Shown: positions 12,246 to 23,513, numbered from the stretch's first letter. The stretch is 64,000 bases of DNA from Tretioscincus oriximinensis (GCA_022410635.1 JAJVDF010000003.1:5055309-5119308), one strand, 5' to 3'. Translations and numbers: made by a program. The notes: generated from the letters alone by a model not told the origin.

Positions 12246-12530
12246 CCACGAATGGCTCAGTCGCTAAGGAGATGGTCTTTCATCTGGGAGATCAGGTTTC
12301 AAAACCCTTTGTTGGACCTGGGGAGGGGTGAGCACTTTCCACTAGCCTGCAGCTCTAACCAATTCAGCTATTTGAAAGAAATGCAAATTTGTAATATGCA
12401 TTTCAATTAGATAAATGAGTACCATCATTAACCTGGTGGGGAAGATAGAATAAGATGTAAGCCTTCAGGCAAAAATTAACTCTGTAAGCCGCTCTGAAAA
12501 AGAATGGGGTATAAAAACTGTGCAAACTCA
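12246..12530 (+). repeat. tRNA-derived SINE (family S), copy 1
   Basis: The head reads 'AATGGCTCAGTCGCTAAGG', an A-box-like sequence, followed by a B-box-like 'ATCAGGTTTCAAAACCC'. The body carries 'GGGGAAGATAGAATAAG', and the tail 'GAATGGGGTATAAAAACTG' resembles Sauria SINE tails. This is one of six copies in the window; the CTT-rich terminus is missing or degraded here. An RNA polymerase III SINE, not a functional tRNA gene. Confidence 0.8.
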
Positions 12531-12565
12531 CAACTTGGTGTGTGCACATATCTTTTTCATTCCTT

Positions 12566-12622
12566 TACACCAACTCTGCTATGAGACCCCCTTGCTAGAT
12601 ATTCTGAACCCAGACTAACATA
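12566..12622 (+). repeat. 3' fragment of the 'TTGTTAGTCT' repeat
   Basis: 'CTATGAGACCCCCTTGCTAG' then 'ATTCTGAACCCAGACTAACA' matches the distal part of the copy at 40436-40565. Only the end is present. Confidence 0.55.
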
Positions 12623-13299
12623 GATAATTCTTTGAAAAATAGCAGCTGCAATTCATTTTGCAAATGAATTGATTTGGACTCAACAATGTATAGTGATGGG
12701 GAATGCTTTGGGTAAACAATCACAGTAGTGTGAATTCAATTGTCCAAAAGCTTCAACAAGGGGAGATAGCACAGGCAAAGTTAGAAATGATTGCTCTATC
12801 ATTTATTTGTTTATTTATCTATTTATATTCCACCCTATACTCATATCATCTTTCTGTTATCATACTCGTATTATCAACATTTTTCTTCAAAATGGACCAT
12901 AAATACCCTTACAGAACCATTCTTGCATATATAAGCTCACTTTAGCCTGCAAAAAACAGTTATCATCTATGTGCCCTTGATAACTTCTCTTTAAGACATT
13001 TTTCCCTATGTAGTTCAATAGTTTCCATAAAGCTTCTAAGATATAATGATTGGTAAACCTGAAATCACCTGCTTCCTTGTTCAAGCTCTTGTTCAAGCCC
13101 AAATCCTTTCTTTCTAGTCACCTTGCGAGAAGTGCTTAAGAATGCAGTTGTTGAAATGGAATTGATTTTTCATTAATAGGCCTTTGTTTTAGACCCTAGA
13201 TATTCCAAATTGACCTAGCATATTGTTCAAGCATAAGCAATGGATTCCTAGACTGTCACCCCAGGTACTTTGCTAATGTAGCATTGATCAAATCTACAA

Positions 13300-13960
13300 A
13301 TCCCAAACTCAGGAGAAGTGATAGCAATATTTGCCGTGGGATGCACTACATGTCTAAAAGATAAATTGTTCAGGATGTCATTTTGCAAGTTGGAGGTCAC
13401 AATTCATTCATCTTGTTATTTTGTTGTATCCCTTTAGTGGTTTCAATTGCAGGATTAAATATTGAATGGTGGCAGATCATTCAATATATGGCTCTCTATG
13501 TTGGCATTAGAAGGCTTTTCATGCTTAGAATAGAGCTCTGTGTGCACAGAATGCCAAAGGTAATCGTGCTGATGATCTGTTCTGTAAGATTAATCCCACA
13601 ACAATATTACCAGGCAATTCTTAACACATTGATTTATCCCTGATTTGACACTTCTGAAACGAATTGATGCACCAAGCTTTTTAGAAATGAGATTGTGAAA
13701 AGAACCTTTTCTAAAATGCGCCATCAAAAATTAATCAGTTTGAGAGCCTTCTAAGGAATGTTCCATGATTCAGGTTAAATTTATGGAATTGTTTGACATA
13801 GAGCTGGAACAAAGGACACCTGGACATTCACCTCCCAACAGCTATTTTATTGACAGATTTCTCCAATCAAAATTACATGCAGTTTTCCAAGCCATTTTTA
13901 AAAAAGTTATTTAATATTGATAAAATCACTTGGAAAAAAATTAGTATTAAAGTTTAAATT
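13300..13960. other. Repeat-poor stretch, candidate conserved non-coding element
   Basis: No transposon motifs. Contains 'TGAATGGTGGCAGATCATT' and several ATTA/TAAT cores. An 86-codon ORF (13383-13643, +) has no recognisable domain. Called only because it looks unlike surrounding repeats; conservation is untested. Confidence 0.2.
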
Positions 13961-15066
13961 CAACTTTTTTTGATAAAATCCTAGTGTAATTTAATTGAAT
14001 AATAATATACTTTTATTTAGTTTTCTTGACACAAGCGTTAAGGGTCCCTATTTTAATTCTAGAAAGAGTTACTTGTACAGAATTAAATGAATTTGTAGAT
14101 TGAAAAAAATATGCTTAAATGCATCACAGTGAAATACTACATAATATCAGAAAATCATCAATACAAAGATGTAAAATGTACAATCAATTGTAATGTTGTT
14201 GCTGTATTGAAGTCACTAGGTTTTTTTGTGAGGATTCTGAATACTCAACTATTTACTCTGGAGATGTTGAAAACAATTTAAGCTGAAAATCTTTTCTTCA
14301 AGTGTTTATATAAGTGTTCCAAACTAAGAACAAGGAACGTTTAGAACTTTGACAAAGAATTTTGCTTTATAGCTTGAAGCAAGAACTGTTTCTTGTGACC
14401 ACCTGAAAGCTGTTAGGCAGAAGATTTTTTTAAAAAAAATCTATTTATGGAGATAGAGGCAGAAAAAGGAGCAGAGACAATTAACTTTTTTTTTATAGTA
14501 TTTTTTTTTCTATAAGTAAGAAACGAAAAGTTAATGTTTCTGATACGAAGTAAATCACTGGACTTTCTTTAAAAGCAATTAAAATATTGTTCCAAAGAGG
14601 AACTACCCATCACTTCTGGAGAGCTATGCAAGTAGTTGTTTACAAGAAATGAACTTTCTTAGCAAATGTTTAGAAAGATTTCCATTGAAAGTTGTGATGC
14701 CCTTTGATGTTATTGTTTTAAATATACATTATTTGTGTTTATGCAGGATTAGATCATGCCTAAGTATTTTTTGTATTTAATGTTGACTTAACAGCAGTAT
14801 ATAGACATACAGAAAATATTTTTATACTTTCTAACAGAGTGAAAATACATCTTTTGAGATTGGATTATAAAACCAACCTTTTTTCTATTTATCATTGTGA
14901 TTTCTTCCAGTTATTCTTTCTGTTCTACCTATTGATTCTTTGAATCCCAAGGCTGAACATTATAAGAAGGTATAATTTAGATCAACTCATCCATTATGTT
15001 CGTGGAAAGTTATGATTAAAACAAGAACTGGGGGGGGAAATGTCTTTGGATGCTTTCATTGGTTTA

Positions 15067-15435
<369 letters not shown>

Positions 15436-15931
15436 TGCATTTGTGCAACAACAAGTGCAAATAAGCAAACAGGTGCAAGATAAGAAAAAATTGCATAGAG
15501 AATAAATGGACACAAGTCTGATATTCAAAATGGGAACACAGTGTAACCTGTTGCAAAACAGTTCAACTTTCCAGGACTTTGTATCTCAGACCTCATTCCT
15601 TGAACAAAGAAACTACAAAGGAAGATTTGAAAGAGAAACAGCAGAACTGGAATATATCCCCAAATTCCAGACCATTGACAAGGGATTTATCAGAGACAAT
15701 GTTTCCCAGCCCATTATACATTTTTATAATACCAGTTAACTATTTGATTGATGCACAATCAGCCAGATGCATCTTGCTCCCCCAGGCATTTTCCTCTATA
15801 TGAGAAGATTAACTTCTCCAACTTAGCTGTTTTTCTCACCTAGAATTAACCCTCATATCACATTCACAAATCATTTGTCATCTCCCACACAGTTTCTTAT
15901 AAAACCAATTCATGACATTTGTCCCTTAGTC

Positions 15932-16020
15932 TGAAGAAGAAGTAGACAAGTCTACAAAGGCTCATGCCTTTTCTCTTGTTAGCCTTCAAGTGCTACAAGC
16001 CCTCTTGCTGGACTTTCCAC
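15932..16020 (+). repeat. 'TTGTTAGTCT' dispersed repeat, + copy
   Basis: 'GAAGAAGTAGACAAGTCTAC' then 'GGCTCATGCCTTTTCTCTTG' and 'AAGTGCTACAAGCCCTCTTG' follow the usual motif order of this family. Confidence 0.65.
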
Positions 16021-16269
16021 TAGTCTCTCTATTATTTCTCTGAAAGGGAGGAAAGGCTAGAGGAAAAAAAATGGTGCCAAAGCTATCTGGAATTGCCCTG
16101 AGCACACGTATTATCCATATAATAAATAAATAAAAATAAATATAACCCAAGTAGAAAACATGTTCGCCATGGGCAGTCTACACAACAATCAATTTTCTGA
16201 GTAGAAAACACTCATAGCATCACAAGTGCAGCTTAATGCAGTTCCTGTTAAGTGCATTCTGGTTCGATT

Positions 16270-16600
16270 TTGCTGTGTGCTCCAACTGGAAAGNTTGAGG
16301 TCTGGTCCTTAGGGATCTTTCTTAAGAAAGGCAGAAAACTCTGATCCACTGCAGGAACAAAGGTTGGGTCCATGGCAGCAGGAGATCCAAGCAGATCTCC
16401 CACCTCTGATCAGATGAGCAGGGGAGATAAATTAGACGAGAGGCACAAAAACAGCTGCAGGAAAAATGGTAGTGGTGGTGGGAAAGGCAGGAGATCTGCT
16501 TGGATATTCTGCTGCTATGGACTCCAGTCTTTGTTCCTGCAGCAGATTGACGTCTTCTGCTTTTCCCGAGACCTCCAGCTGTCTGGTCGTGTGCGGACAT
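16270..16600. mobile_element. Inverted-repeat element (candidate MITE, family B)
   Basis: Two opposed arms of roughly 75-110 bp. Left-arm landmarks 16297-16405: GAGGTCT, GGCAGAA, GCAGGAACAAAG, GGGTCCAT, ATCCAAGCAGATCTCC. Right-arm landmarks 16489-16575, complementary and in reverse order: AGATCTGCTTGGAT, ATGGACTCC, CTTTGTTCCTGC, CTTCTGC, AGACCTC. The spacer is about 85 bp. No target duplication could be fixed and the superfamily is unknown. The two ORFs of about 90 codons on opposite strands are a by-product of the symmetry. Confidence 0.7.
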
Positions 16601-16819
16601 TAAAATGTGGCAGGGCAGATACGTACATAACGTAGGGAATTCCTATTCCACTTCACACTTTTTTGCACACATTTTTTAATGTACTGCAAACCTAGCCAAA
16701 GAACCTTAGATGTCAAAACCAAAATCTTCAACTGATTGTGGTAAGAGATGGGGATCCAGTAAAGAAGTTTTGAGTACTGGAGTGATGTGCTGGAAAATAA
16801 TTCTGGTGGCTGTGTACTG

Positions 16820-17100
16820 AAGAAGAAGACGAAGAAGACGAAGACGACTGGGTTCTTATACCCCATTTTTCTCATCTTTCAAAGGGACTCAAAGCGATTT
16901 ACAAGGGTATTTTTCCTTAAGGCTGACCTTCTTTCTTCCCCAGTCAGTTGCAATTTCTTGCAATTCTTGCTTTTGAATAGCTGGGTTGGCTAGAGCTACA
17001 GGCTAGGAGAAGATGCTCACACCTCCCCATGACCTGTCACAGGGCTTTGAAACCCAATCTTCCAGATGGGAGACCGTCTCTTTAGCGATTGAGTCATTCG
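16820..17100 (-). repeat. tRNA-derived SINE (family S), copy 2
   Basis: Minus-strand copy: it begins on the + strand with a GAAGAA/GACGAA tail, then 'GGTTCTTATACCCCATTTTT' (complement of the GGGTATAAAAACC tail), and ends with 'GACCGTCTCTTTAGCGATTG' at the head. The body includes 'TTGCAATTTCTTGCAATTC', shared with copies 3, 4 and 6. Confidence 0.88.
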
Positions 17101-18164
17101 GGTAGACACAAGGGGTCAAAGGTGACAAGATGGAAGCCCTAGTCTGATCACCTTAGGTTTCCTTTCCCAATAATTTACTGTACTGTTTTTAACATTCAAA
17201 TCATTTTTCCCTTTTTGGATTTATGTTATTTAATTATATGTGTAATGAAGTATGACTGATCAAATTGTTTTGCTAATTACTCTTTGTTAAATTTCATGAT
17301 TAGAGAATCCTTACTTTTTTATTTTTACTGGTAGTGTTAACATCACAACTAAGCATGAGTCCTAAGATACATAATTAAGTGTAAGAAATGCTCTTAGTGC
17401 CACTATAGTTATAAAGTGCTTTCAATCTATTTTCTTAGTGCTCAAATCCAGCAGAAAATTCCTACAATGTAATATTTGAAGTTAATCTGCTGTAGATGTG
17501 AGTAATTTTTATATTGATGGTTTTGCCATAGTTTAAGAAAACTATAGTTTCCTGTTCATTTTACAGAAGACTAATCACACATGNAAATACAACCAATTTA
17601 TAGTTCTAAATTCCTGGTTATAAATGCTCCAGAATACATAGCTGTCTCTACACAACTATAGTATTCATGTATGTGAGAGAGGGGAAAGCACATACATATT
17701 CCCCAAGCATTGCTAAATATATTCCCAATTGATACTATAAATTTTACCTGATATGAAAAGCTGTTAGAAATTGAAGGGTTGCTTGCTGTAGCTTCTTTTG
17801 ATGTCATTTTTAACTTCATGGTACATTGAGTATGCATCCCCAGTTAAAATATTACTCCAGATGGAGGTTATAGAGTATATATCACTCAAAATGAATTTTA
17901 ACATTCATTACAAATGAGTATGTCCTTTTTCATGATTTGAAACTTATAGGATTATTTGAATTGTTCAAAACATCTAAACTTTTTTTNAAAAAAATGATAG
18001 AATGTAGTTTTTTTTTAATGCTTTGAGCAAACAAAAGTTCCTTGTCTTCAGGATGTTAGGTTGGTACGTATATTCATAGAAATGCTCCATTTCCAGGTTT
18101 TCCAGAGCCTGGCAAAATGGTACCAGGGTCTACCCACTCCGTATGATGGTCCTGTTGTCTGTGT
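17101..18164. other. No recognised gene or repeat
   Basis: AT-rich unique-looking sequence. Ns at 17584 and 17987, the latter at a T-run/A-run junction. Confidence 0.4.
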
Positions 18165-18350
18165 GGTACATAAGAACAAATTAACCTCAGAAAACCTCTG
18201 CTGAATGGGGCACAGCCCCTCTAGTCCAGCCTTCTGTGTCACCCAATGGGCCACCAGTTGTTCCTGGCCATTCTCAAGCACAAGGAAAAGGCATTTTTTT
18301 GCCTGTTCTTGATTCCCTGCAGATGGCATTTATGGAATCTTATCTGTTGC
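18165..18350 (-). mobile_element. CR1-like LINE 3' region, part 1 (split by an LTR)
   Basis: Complement of the family 3' end: 'GCTGAATGGGGCACAGCCCC', 'TCTAGTCCAGCCTTCTGTG', then 'GGCATTTATGGAATCTTATC'. It is interrupted exactly at 18350 by the LTR and resumes at 18712. Confidence 0.75.
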
Positions 18351-18706
18351 TGTGATGCCACTGATGGCAGAAAGAGGCACTCAGACAGAAAGTGATTCAG
18401 CTCTGAAGTGTTTATTCAGCTCTTACTGGAACTGAGTTTGGTCTCCAGTGATTTTCCTTTGGTAGAAGAGCTCCTTATATATACTGTACACTAGCCAATC
18501 ACTGCAGCCAATACTTCCCACCGAAAATCATGCAACTAAGTACATTTCTTGCAAAGGCAAGGTTTCCCTCCAAAATCCCAGGGCAAACTGCCCAGGGCTT
18601 AACCAAGTACAAGTACAGTTCATTCTTCCCTACAAAATCACATAAGGGAACCTATAACAGTAAAACCTATAACAGTAAAAACATCAAACTATATATACTT
18701 ATGACA
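18351..18706 (-). mobile_element. Solo LTR (LTR family 1), copy 1
   Basis: Begins TGTGATGCC and ends TATGACA (TG...CA). It is flanked by a 5-bp direct duplication GTTGC (18346-18350 and 18707-18711). Read on the minus strand it has promoter order: a CCAAT-type box (GATTGGCT), a TATA box (TATATATAAGG) at about 18480, then AATAAA at about 18410. A second copy lies at 47717. No internal coding region is attached, so it is a solo LTR left by recombination. The retroelement class is not assignable from the LTR alone. Confidence 0.85.
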
Positions 18707-18784
18707 GTTGCTACACCCCAGAGGCAGGATCATGACATGCATCCCTAGTAGTCATTGATACACTTGGCTTCCATGAATGTAAGA
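18707..18784 (-). mobile_element. CR1-like LINE 3' region, part 2
   Basis: After the duplicated GTTGC the host repeat continues: 'CCCAGAGGCAGGATCATGAC' and 'TTGATACACTTGGCTTCCAT'. The join of parts 1 and 2 restores the order seen in uninterrupted copies such as 18785-18990. Confidence 0.75.
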
Positions 18785-18990
18785 TGAGCCCTACTGAATC
18801 AGGTCACAGCCTACATAGTCCAACCTTCTGTCTCACCCAGTGGCCCACCAGTTTCCCTTTGGGCATCTCAAGAAAAAAGAAGAGGCAAAACCTGGAAATA
18901 GTACTTCAGAAATCCTGTCTGTTGCTCCATCCCAGAGGCCAGAACAACTGTTCCATCCTGGTCACTATTGATACACTTGGCCTAGGAAAT
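18785..18990 (-). mobile_element. CR1-like LINE 3' region
   Basis: Uninterrupted minus copy: 'AGTCCAACCTTCTGTCTCAC', 'CCAGTGGCCCACCAG', 'GAAATCCTGTCTGTTGCTCC', 'TTGATACACTTGGCC'. Directly follows the split copy, a tandem or twin insertion. The 128-codon + ORF across it is not coding. Confidence 0.75.
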
Positions 18991-19862
18991 TTTAATTCAT
19001 CCCATCATTATTCTTTATTCTTTATTATGTATTTATTGTTTCATCAGTTCAAAGATAGGTCTAAATCAAGATCTGCAATAAAGTGCTTTTTGTTGTCCTT
19101 TTGCATGCAAATACATCACTGTAACCTTTCGTGCATTACAGTAACCAAATACTTTATTGTAACCTTTTGAAATTCGTGCACCTCCTTGCCATGTCTGCGA
19201 ACATCCTCCATGCCACTTGCTGCACACAGGGAGGGGAGCAGGACCTCCATACTGGGATTGCACTATTCCAGTAATCAGAAAATGCAGAGTAATGGCGTTT
19301 CCATGCACTGATCACTGGCAAGGCTCAGTATCATGTGGCAGAGCTGCCTCCATGTCNCTCCCATGCAGGTAAGTATCCAATGTTGTAGCAGCCAATTTCT
19401 CATGAATACACACCTGAGCTTTTGTCTGTGAGAATAAAATTATCTCTCCATGCAAGCACTGTCGATGTGTTTTAGGCATTCCATTTTAGCTGTTTTAATA
19501 ATTATTATATTATATAATAATATAATTATATTGCTACTTGCCTTCAGAGCTTCTGGCGTAAAGCAAGGCATAAATATAAAGAAACAAGATGGATAATAAA
19601 GACATAACTCCTCCTTGAGCTCTGATTTCAAAGGGAGTCGTTATTTGTGGCATCTTGCTCCAATCAGCACAAATTTGTTCATTAGACATCTGTTTTTTCA
19701 ACTGCTCCAATGCTCTCTGCTTTTCATAGAATTCATTGTTAGACTGATTAAAATTGTTTCATATTTCATGTTGCCTGTTAGTTTGTTAAGTTGTTCATTA
19801 AAATTGTGCCACTTGAGAAGAATTCTTTCTTAGACAGATTTATTAAAATTCTCTGTGATGTA

Positions 19863-20164
19863 CAGTGATACCTCGGTTCTCGAACGCCTTGACTTCCGAC
19901 CAAATCGGTATTCGACCAGGAGATTCCAGAAACTTTTGTCCTGGAATCCGACCAAATATTTGGAACTCGAACTTCCTTCGGCGTTCTTTCGGCCCAGCGC
20001 GCCTTGCTTGCGTCATCAGTGTGCGTTTTTTCAGCCCGGCGCGCCTTGCTTGTGTCATCAGTGTGCGTTTTTTCGGCCCGGCGCGCCTTGCTTTGGTTCT
20101 CGAACAATTTGGTTCTCGACCGTCCTCCTGGGACGAATTATGTTCGAGAACTGAGGTATCACTG
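19863..20164. mobile_element. Pogo/Tigger-like MITE with internal tandem repeat
   Basis: Terminal inverted repeats 'CAGTGATACCTCGGTTCTCG' (left) and a complementary 'CGAGAACTGAGGTATCACTG' (right), flanked by TA dinucleotides at 19861-19862 and 20165-20166. This fits Tc1/mariner/pogo target choice, with Tigger-like termini. The middle holds about 2.5 copies of a ~42-bp CpG-rich unit (GCGCGCCTTGCTTG.. GTGTGCGTTTTTTC). The several overlapping ORFs of 99-119 codons with RRA repeats are artefacts of this tandem and carry no transposase motif. Confidence 0.9.
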
Positions 20165-20231
20165 TATATTGATAGGTACTTGGATGGATCCTGAACTTTC
20201 ATGATGGAATTTCACATTCGGTCTGAGAGGG

Positions 20232-20375
20232 TTGATCATCCATATACCAGTGTAGACTATGGCAGGTCCCATTTGATGCCTGCCATATGCTAGATTAGCA
20301 TGTGGATGGCAGGTCCATATTCCAAGGTACAGATATTCCAAAATAATTAGTAGTGAGAATTCACCCAAAATAAGT
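20232..20375. mobile_element. Long-inverted-repeat MITE (family A), diverged copy
   Basis: Carries 'AGTGTAGACTATGGCAGGTC', 'TAGCATGTGGATGGCAGGTC' and a degraded right end (ACAGATATTCCAAAATAATT). Same central palindrome as the reference copy at 30103. Confidence 0.6.
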
Positions 20376-20936
20376 TCCAAGAATCCTTTCAATTGCAGAG
20401 AACAACATATAAAATAACGTCAAATACCATTAGGTTTTATCAGCTACAAATAAATACATTTCATAAAGTGATCTAACAGTTCGGCATAATTATGCAAATA
20501 AATATTTTAGTACTGACCCTCATAGCAGTATATTTTTTCTAACATAATAGTATTTTTATCAGAACAAAACAAAAAGTGAAAAGAAGAACAAAACAGTTGA
20601 CTGAATAAGTTTTACTATGTTATTTTCCTCTCATATGTATCTGATTTATAATGCTACGTCCTGTCCAATTTGCTATTATGAAGTTAGTGTGTAGAGATTT
20701 AACACAAGCCTGGTTTGGTTAAGGAATCCAAGTACCATAACTGTACTAAATCTACAGCTAGACAGGTCCCTAATATATTAAACTAAAATAAAATGGAATG
20801 ATGAAATCATGGACAATTATTGTTTCCTAAGACTATAAGACAAAATAAAATGATCTAATTGAGATGAGTTGAACTAGAAGAACTAAACTTCCTCTTTGTC
20901 TAACTGATAGGTCTATAGAAGGACACCTGACTCATT

Positions 20937-21195
20937 TCTATGAGCACATCCCAATAAATTTGAATATCATTGAAAAGTTAATTTATTTCAGTAATTCAAT
21001 TCAACTAGTAAAATTCATATATAGATTATTACAAACAGAGGGGTCTTTTTTGATTAGAGGATACCACAAGTCTACAATATTGAACTTTCTCACTATTTTT
21101 TAATTTGCTAAAATAATAATTTTGGGGAGTTTCATTATCTCTAAGCTATAATCATCAACATTAAAAGAAATAAACACTTGACATAAGGATGTGTT
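20937..21195. mobile_element. Mariner-like non-autonomous element (family M), partial
   Basis: Left end 'GAGCACATCCCAATAAATTT' then 'GAATATCATTGAAAAGTT' and 'TTTCAGTAATTCAATTCAA', parallel to the copy at 26917. The inner part 'AAGCTATAATCATCAACATT' corresponds to the opposite arm of that family. The right end is not identified. Confidence 0.6.
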
Positions 21196-21749
21196 CAGTG
21201 GTAAGTTTTGGTTTGAAGAAATGGAGTACTACCTTCTACCTTCATTTTCTATTTTAAAAAAAGCAAATTAAGTGGATATATAAAACAGCTCTTTCTGTTG
21301 AGATTAATATGAAAACTCTTGCAAACCAGAAATGGGAAGTTGTAGAATCTTGCACATAATCAGTGGATAAGGAAAATGCTGGTTTTGAATGTTAGTTTGG
21401 TCTCAAGTGATTTATCTGGCTTCTCCTTCCCGGTTCTTAACTTCTGGCAGTAAAAGATCCATAAAAATATGTGTATGAAATTCTTTAACATCTCTTTAGA
21501 CTGCTGCACACCCTAGCGATGATGTGGTAGAAGAACAGGACTCAGTGATGTTGAAGCATTTAGGCCTACTCTTATACAGAATTCTTAGGGCAGCTTATGA
21601 CATGATGCATAATTACTTTATCATTTATTATTTATTAGCACATCGATCACACTATATACATGAATGTTTCGCAATGACTAACAACAACAAAAACAATAAA
21701 AAATCAACGTATTAAAACAGGGCCTGAAAGTGGGGGATGGGAAGCTGTT

Positions 21750-22025
21750 CCTTCAACCAAAGGCCAGGCTAAAGAGGTTAAAGTTAAAACTTGAATTGGG
21801 CTCAGCAGCAGGTTGGCAGCCAGTGCAGCTCTTTCTAGACCAGCATGATGTGTGTCCAACCAATCGTTCTAGTCAGCAGTGTCACCAGATGCACCATCTG
21901 AATCATTTTCAAGGGCAGCCTTAGATTACAATAGAGCACATTACAATCTGGAATTTACCAAAGCATGGATTACTGTGGCTAGACCCTCCCTGTTCAGAAG
22001 TCGTTGTAACTGGCAAACTCAGGTG
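21750..22025 (-). pseudogene. L2-type LINE reverse transcriptase C-terminal fragment
   Basis: On the minus strand the translation gives broken but recognisable L2 ORF2 pieces: a VNSRL-type segment (L2: VTSRLDYCNAL) and, further on, LHWLP followed by AQFK (L2: HWLPV..IQFKVL). Stops and frame breaks make it inactive. 'ACCAAAGCATGGATTACTGT' on the + strand is typical of this LINE region. The + ORF of 64 codons is a shadow. Confidence 0.6.
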
Positions 22026-22133
22026 ACTTCCAAGTATACCCAAGATACCTGACTTCCAAGTATAACGCAGTTGATAGATTTGCCTTAAGGAAACGTTTCA
22101 CATCATCATCATCATCCACCTATATAACCTAGA

Positions 22134-22430
22134 AGGAGGAGGAAGAGGAGAACTGGGATTTTATATCACACTTTTCTCGCCCAAAGAAATTCAAAGCAGC
22201 TTACAAAGTTATTTTTTGCCTAAAGGCTTACATTCTATCTTCACGACCAGGCTGTGGTGGTTCCCATTTATCTAGTTGCAGTCATTTGCAATTTCTTGCA
22301 ATTCTTGCTTTTGAATAGCTGGGCTGACTACAGCTACAGGCTAGTAGAAGGTGCTCACTCCTCCCCACATCTGACACAGGGCTTCAAAATCCAATCTCTC
22401 AGATGAGAGACCATCTCCTTAGTTACTGCC
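22134..22430 (-). repeat. tRNA-derived SINE (family S), copy 3
   Basis: Tail-first on +: GAAGGAGGAGGAAGAGGAG, 'GATTTTATATCACACTTTTC', then 'TTGCAATTTCTTGCAATTC' and, at the head, 'CAATCTCTCAGATGAGAGAC'. Minus orientation. Confidence 0.85.
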
Positions 22431-22631
22431 ATTTGTGCCTGCTAAGGCATTTTGGTGGAAGGTTGTCAGTGCAAAAAAACAAATTTTGCTTTCCCTTCTC
22501 TTTGTCACAAAATCTGACCTCTCCTGTTATCATTTAGATAATTCATTGTCAACTTGCAAAGGCTCATATTTGGAAAGGAGAGAAATCTGCAACATCTCTT
22601 ATCCACAACTCAGCAGTGGCACGTTATGTTT

Positions 22632-22851
22632 TTAGATCCTTAAGAACCTAAGAGGGGTCCTGCTGAATGGGGCCTTCTGTTTCACTCATCTTGAGCAGAA
22701 GGAGAGAAAACATTCAACTGCAAATGGCATTTCAAGTAATCATGCCTGTTGTCCCATCCTGGACGTGGGATAAAAAACATCCATCCTAGTAGTTATTGAT
22801 ACACTTGGCCTTCATGAATTTGCCCACTTTGTAACTGATATGATCAATATA
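22632..22851 (-). mobile_element. CR1-like LINE 3' region, split by a Tc1 element
   Basis: 'TCCTGCTGAATGGGGCCTTC', 'CAAATGGCATTTCAAGTAAT' and 'TTGATACACTTGGCCTTCAT' follow family order. Continues after the Tc1 remnant at 23514. Confidence 0.7.
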
Positions 22852-23513
22852 CAATATATCACAAAAGTGCGTATACCACATTTAGTTAATATTTTGTATC
22901 TGCATGGGACAACAGCGAAGATGTGACAGTTGCATACAAAGGAAAGTAGTCAGTTTAAAGCTTGTATAATAGTGTATATTTGTTGTGTCATCAGAATAAC
23001 ACACAGCCATCAATGTCTAAACCACTAGCAAAAAAGTGTGTACACCTTAAGTGAAAATAGTCAAATTGAGGCCAATATTTTGTGTGCCTTCACTCTCTTG
23101 GACATGGAATTTACTAGAGCTGCACAAGTTGCCACTGAAATCCTCTTCCACTCCTCCATGATGACATTACAGGGCTGGTAGTTGTTAGAGATCTTGTGCT
23201 TCTCCACCTTCCATTTGAGGATGCCTTACAGATACTCAATAGGGTTTAGATCTGGAGACATGCTTGGCCAGTCCAGCACCTTTACTCTCAGCTTCTTCAG
23301 CAAGGCAGTGATCATTTTGCAGTGTTTGAGGTCATTATCATGTTTGAATCCTGCCCTGCAGCCCAGTGTGGAATTCATGGTTCCCTCAATGAACTATAGC
23401 TCCTCACAGCTGGCAGCATTCATGGGGCCCCAAGACATACTCATGATACCTGGGAGGGAAAATGGTCTTGTGGCTTCAATTTGCCCATTTTCACTTAGGG
23501 TGTACTCACTAAA
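22852..23513 (-). pseudogene. Tc1-like DNA transposon remnant with DDE region
   Basis: The left end 'CAATATATCACAAAAGTGCG' lies after a TA and resembles the long inverted/direct-repeat ends of vertebrate Tc1 elements; 'AAGTGTGTACACCTTAAGTG' is the inner repeat. On the minus strand, broken transposase reads a WGPMNAAS-type segment, then FKHDND (second catalytic Asp region, family FQHDND), then [12 protein letters not shown] (third catalytic residue Glu). A stop follows two residues later. About 24 residues between the first part and FKHDND are deleted. The right terminus ends at the inner repeat 'CACTTAGGGTGTACTCACT'. Inactive; the 163-codon + ORF is antisense to it. Confidence 0.85.

Noticed and set aside
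19778..20204. Five overlapping ORFs of 66-119 codons with RRA-type repeats
   Set aside because: Produced by the internal tandem repeat of a pogo-like MITE.
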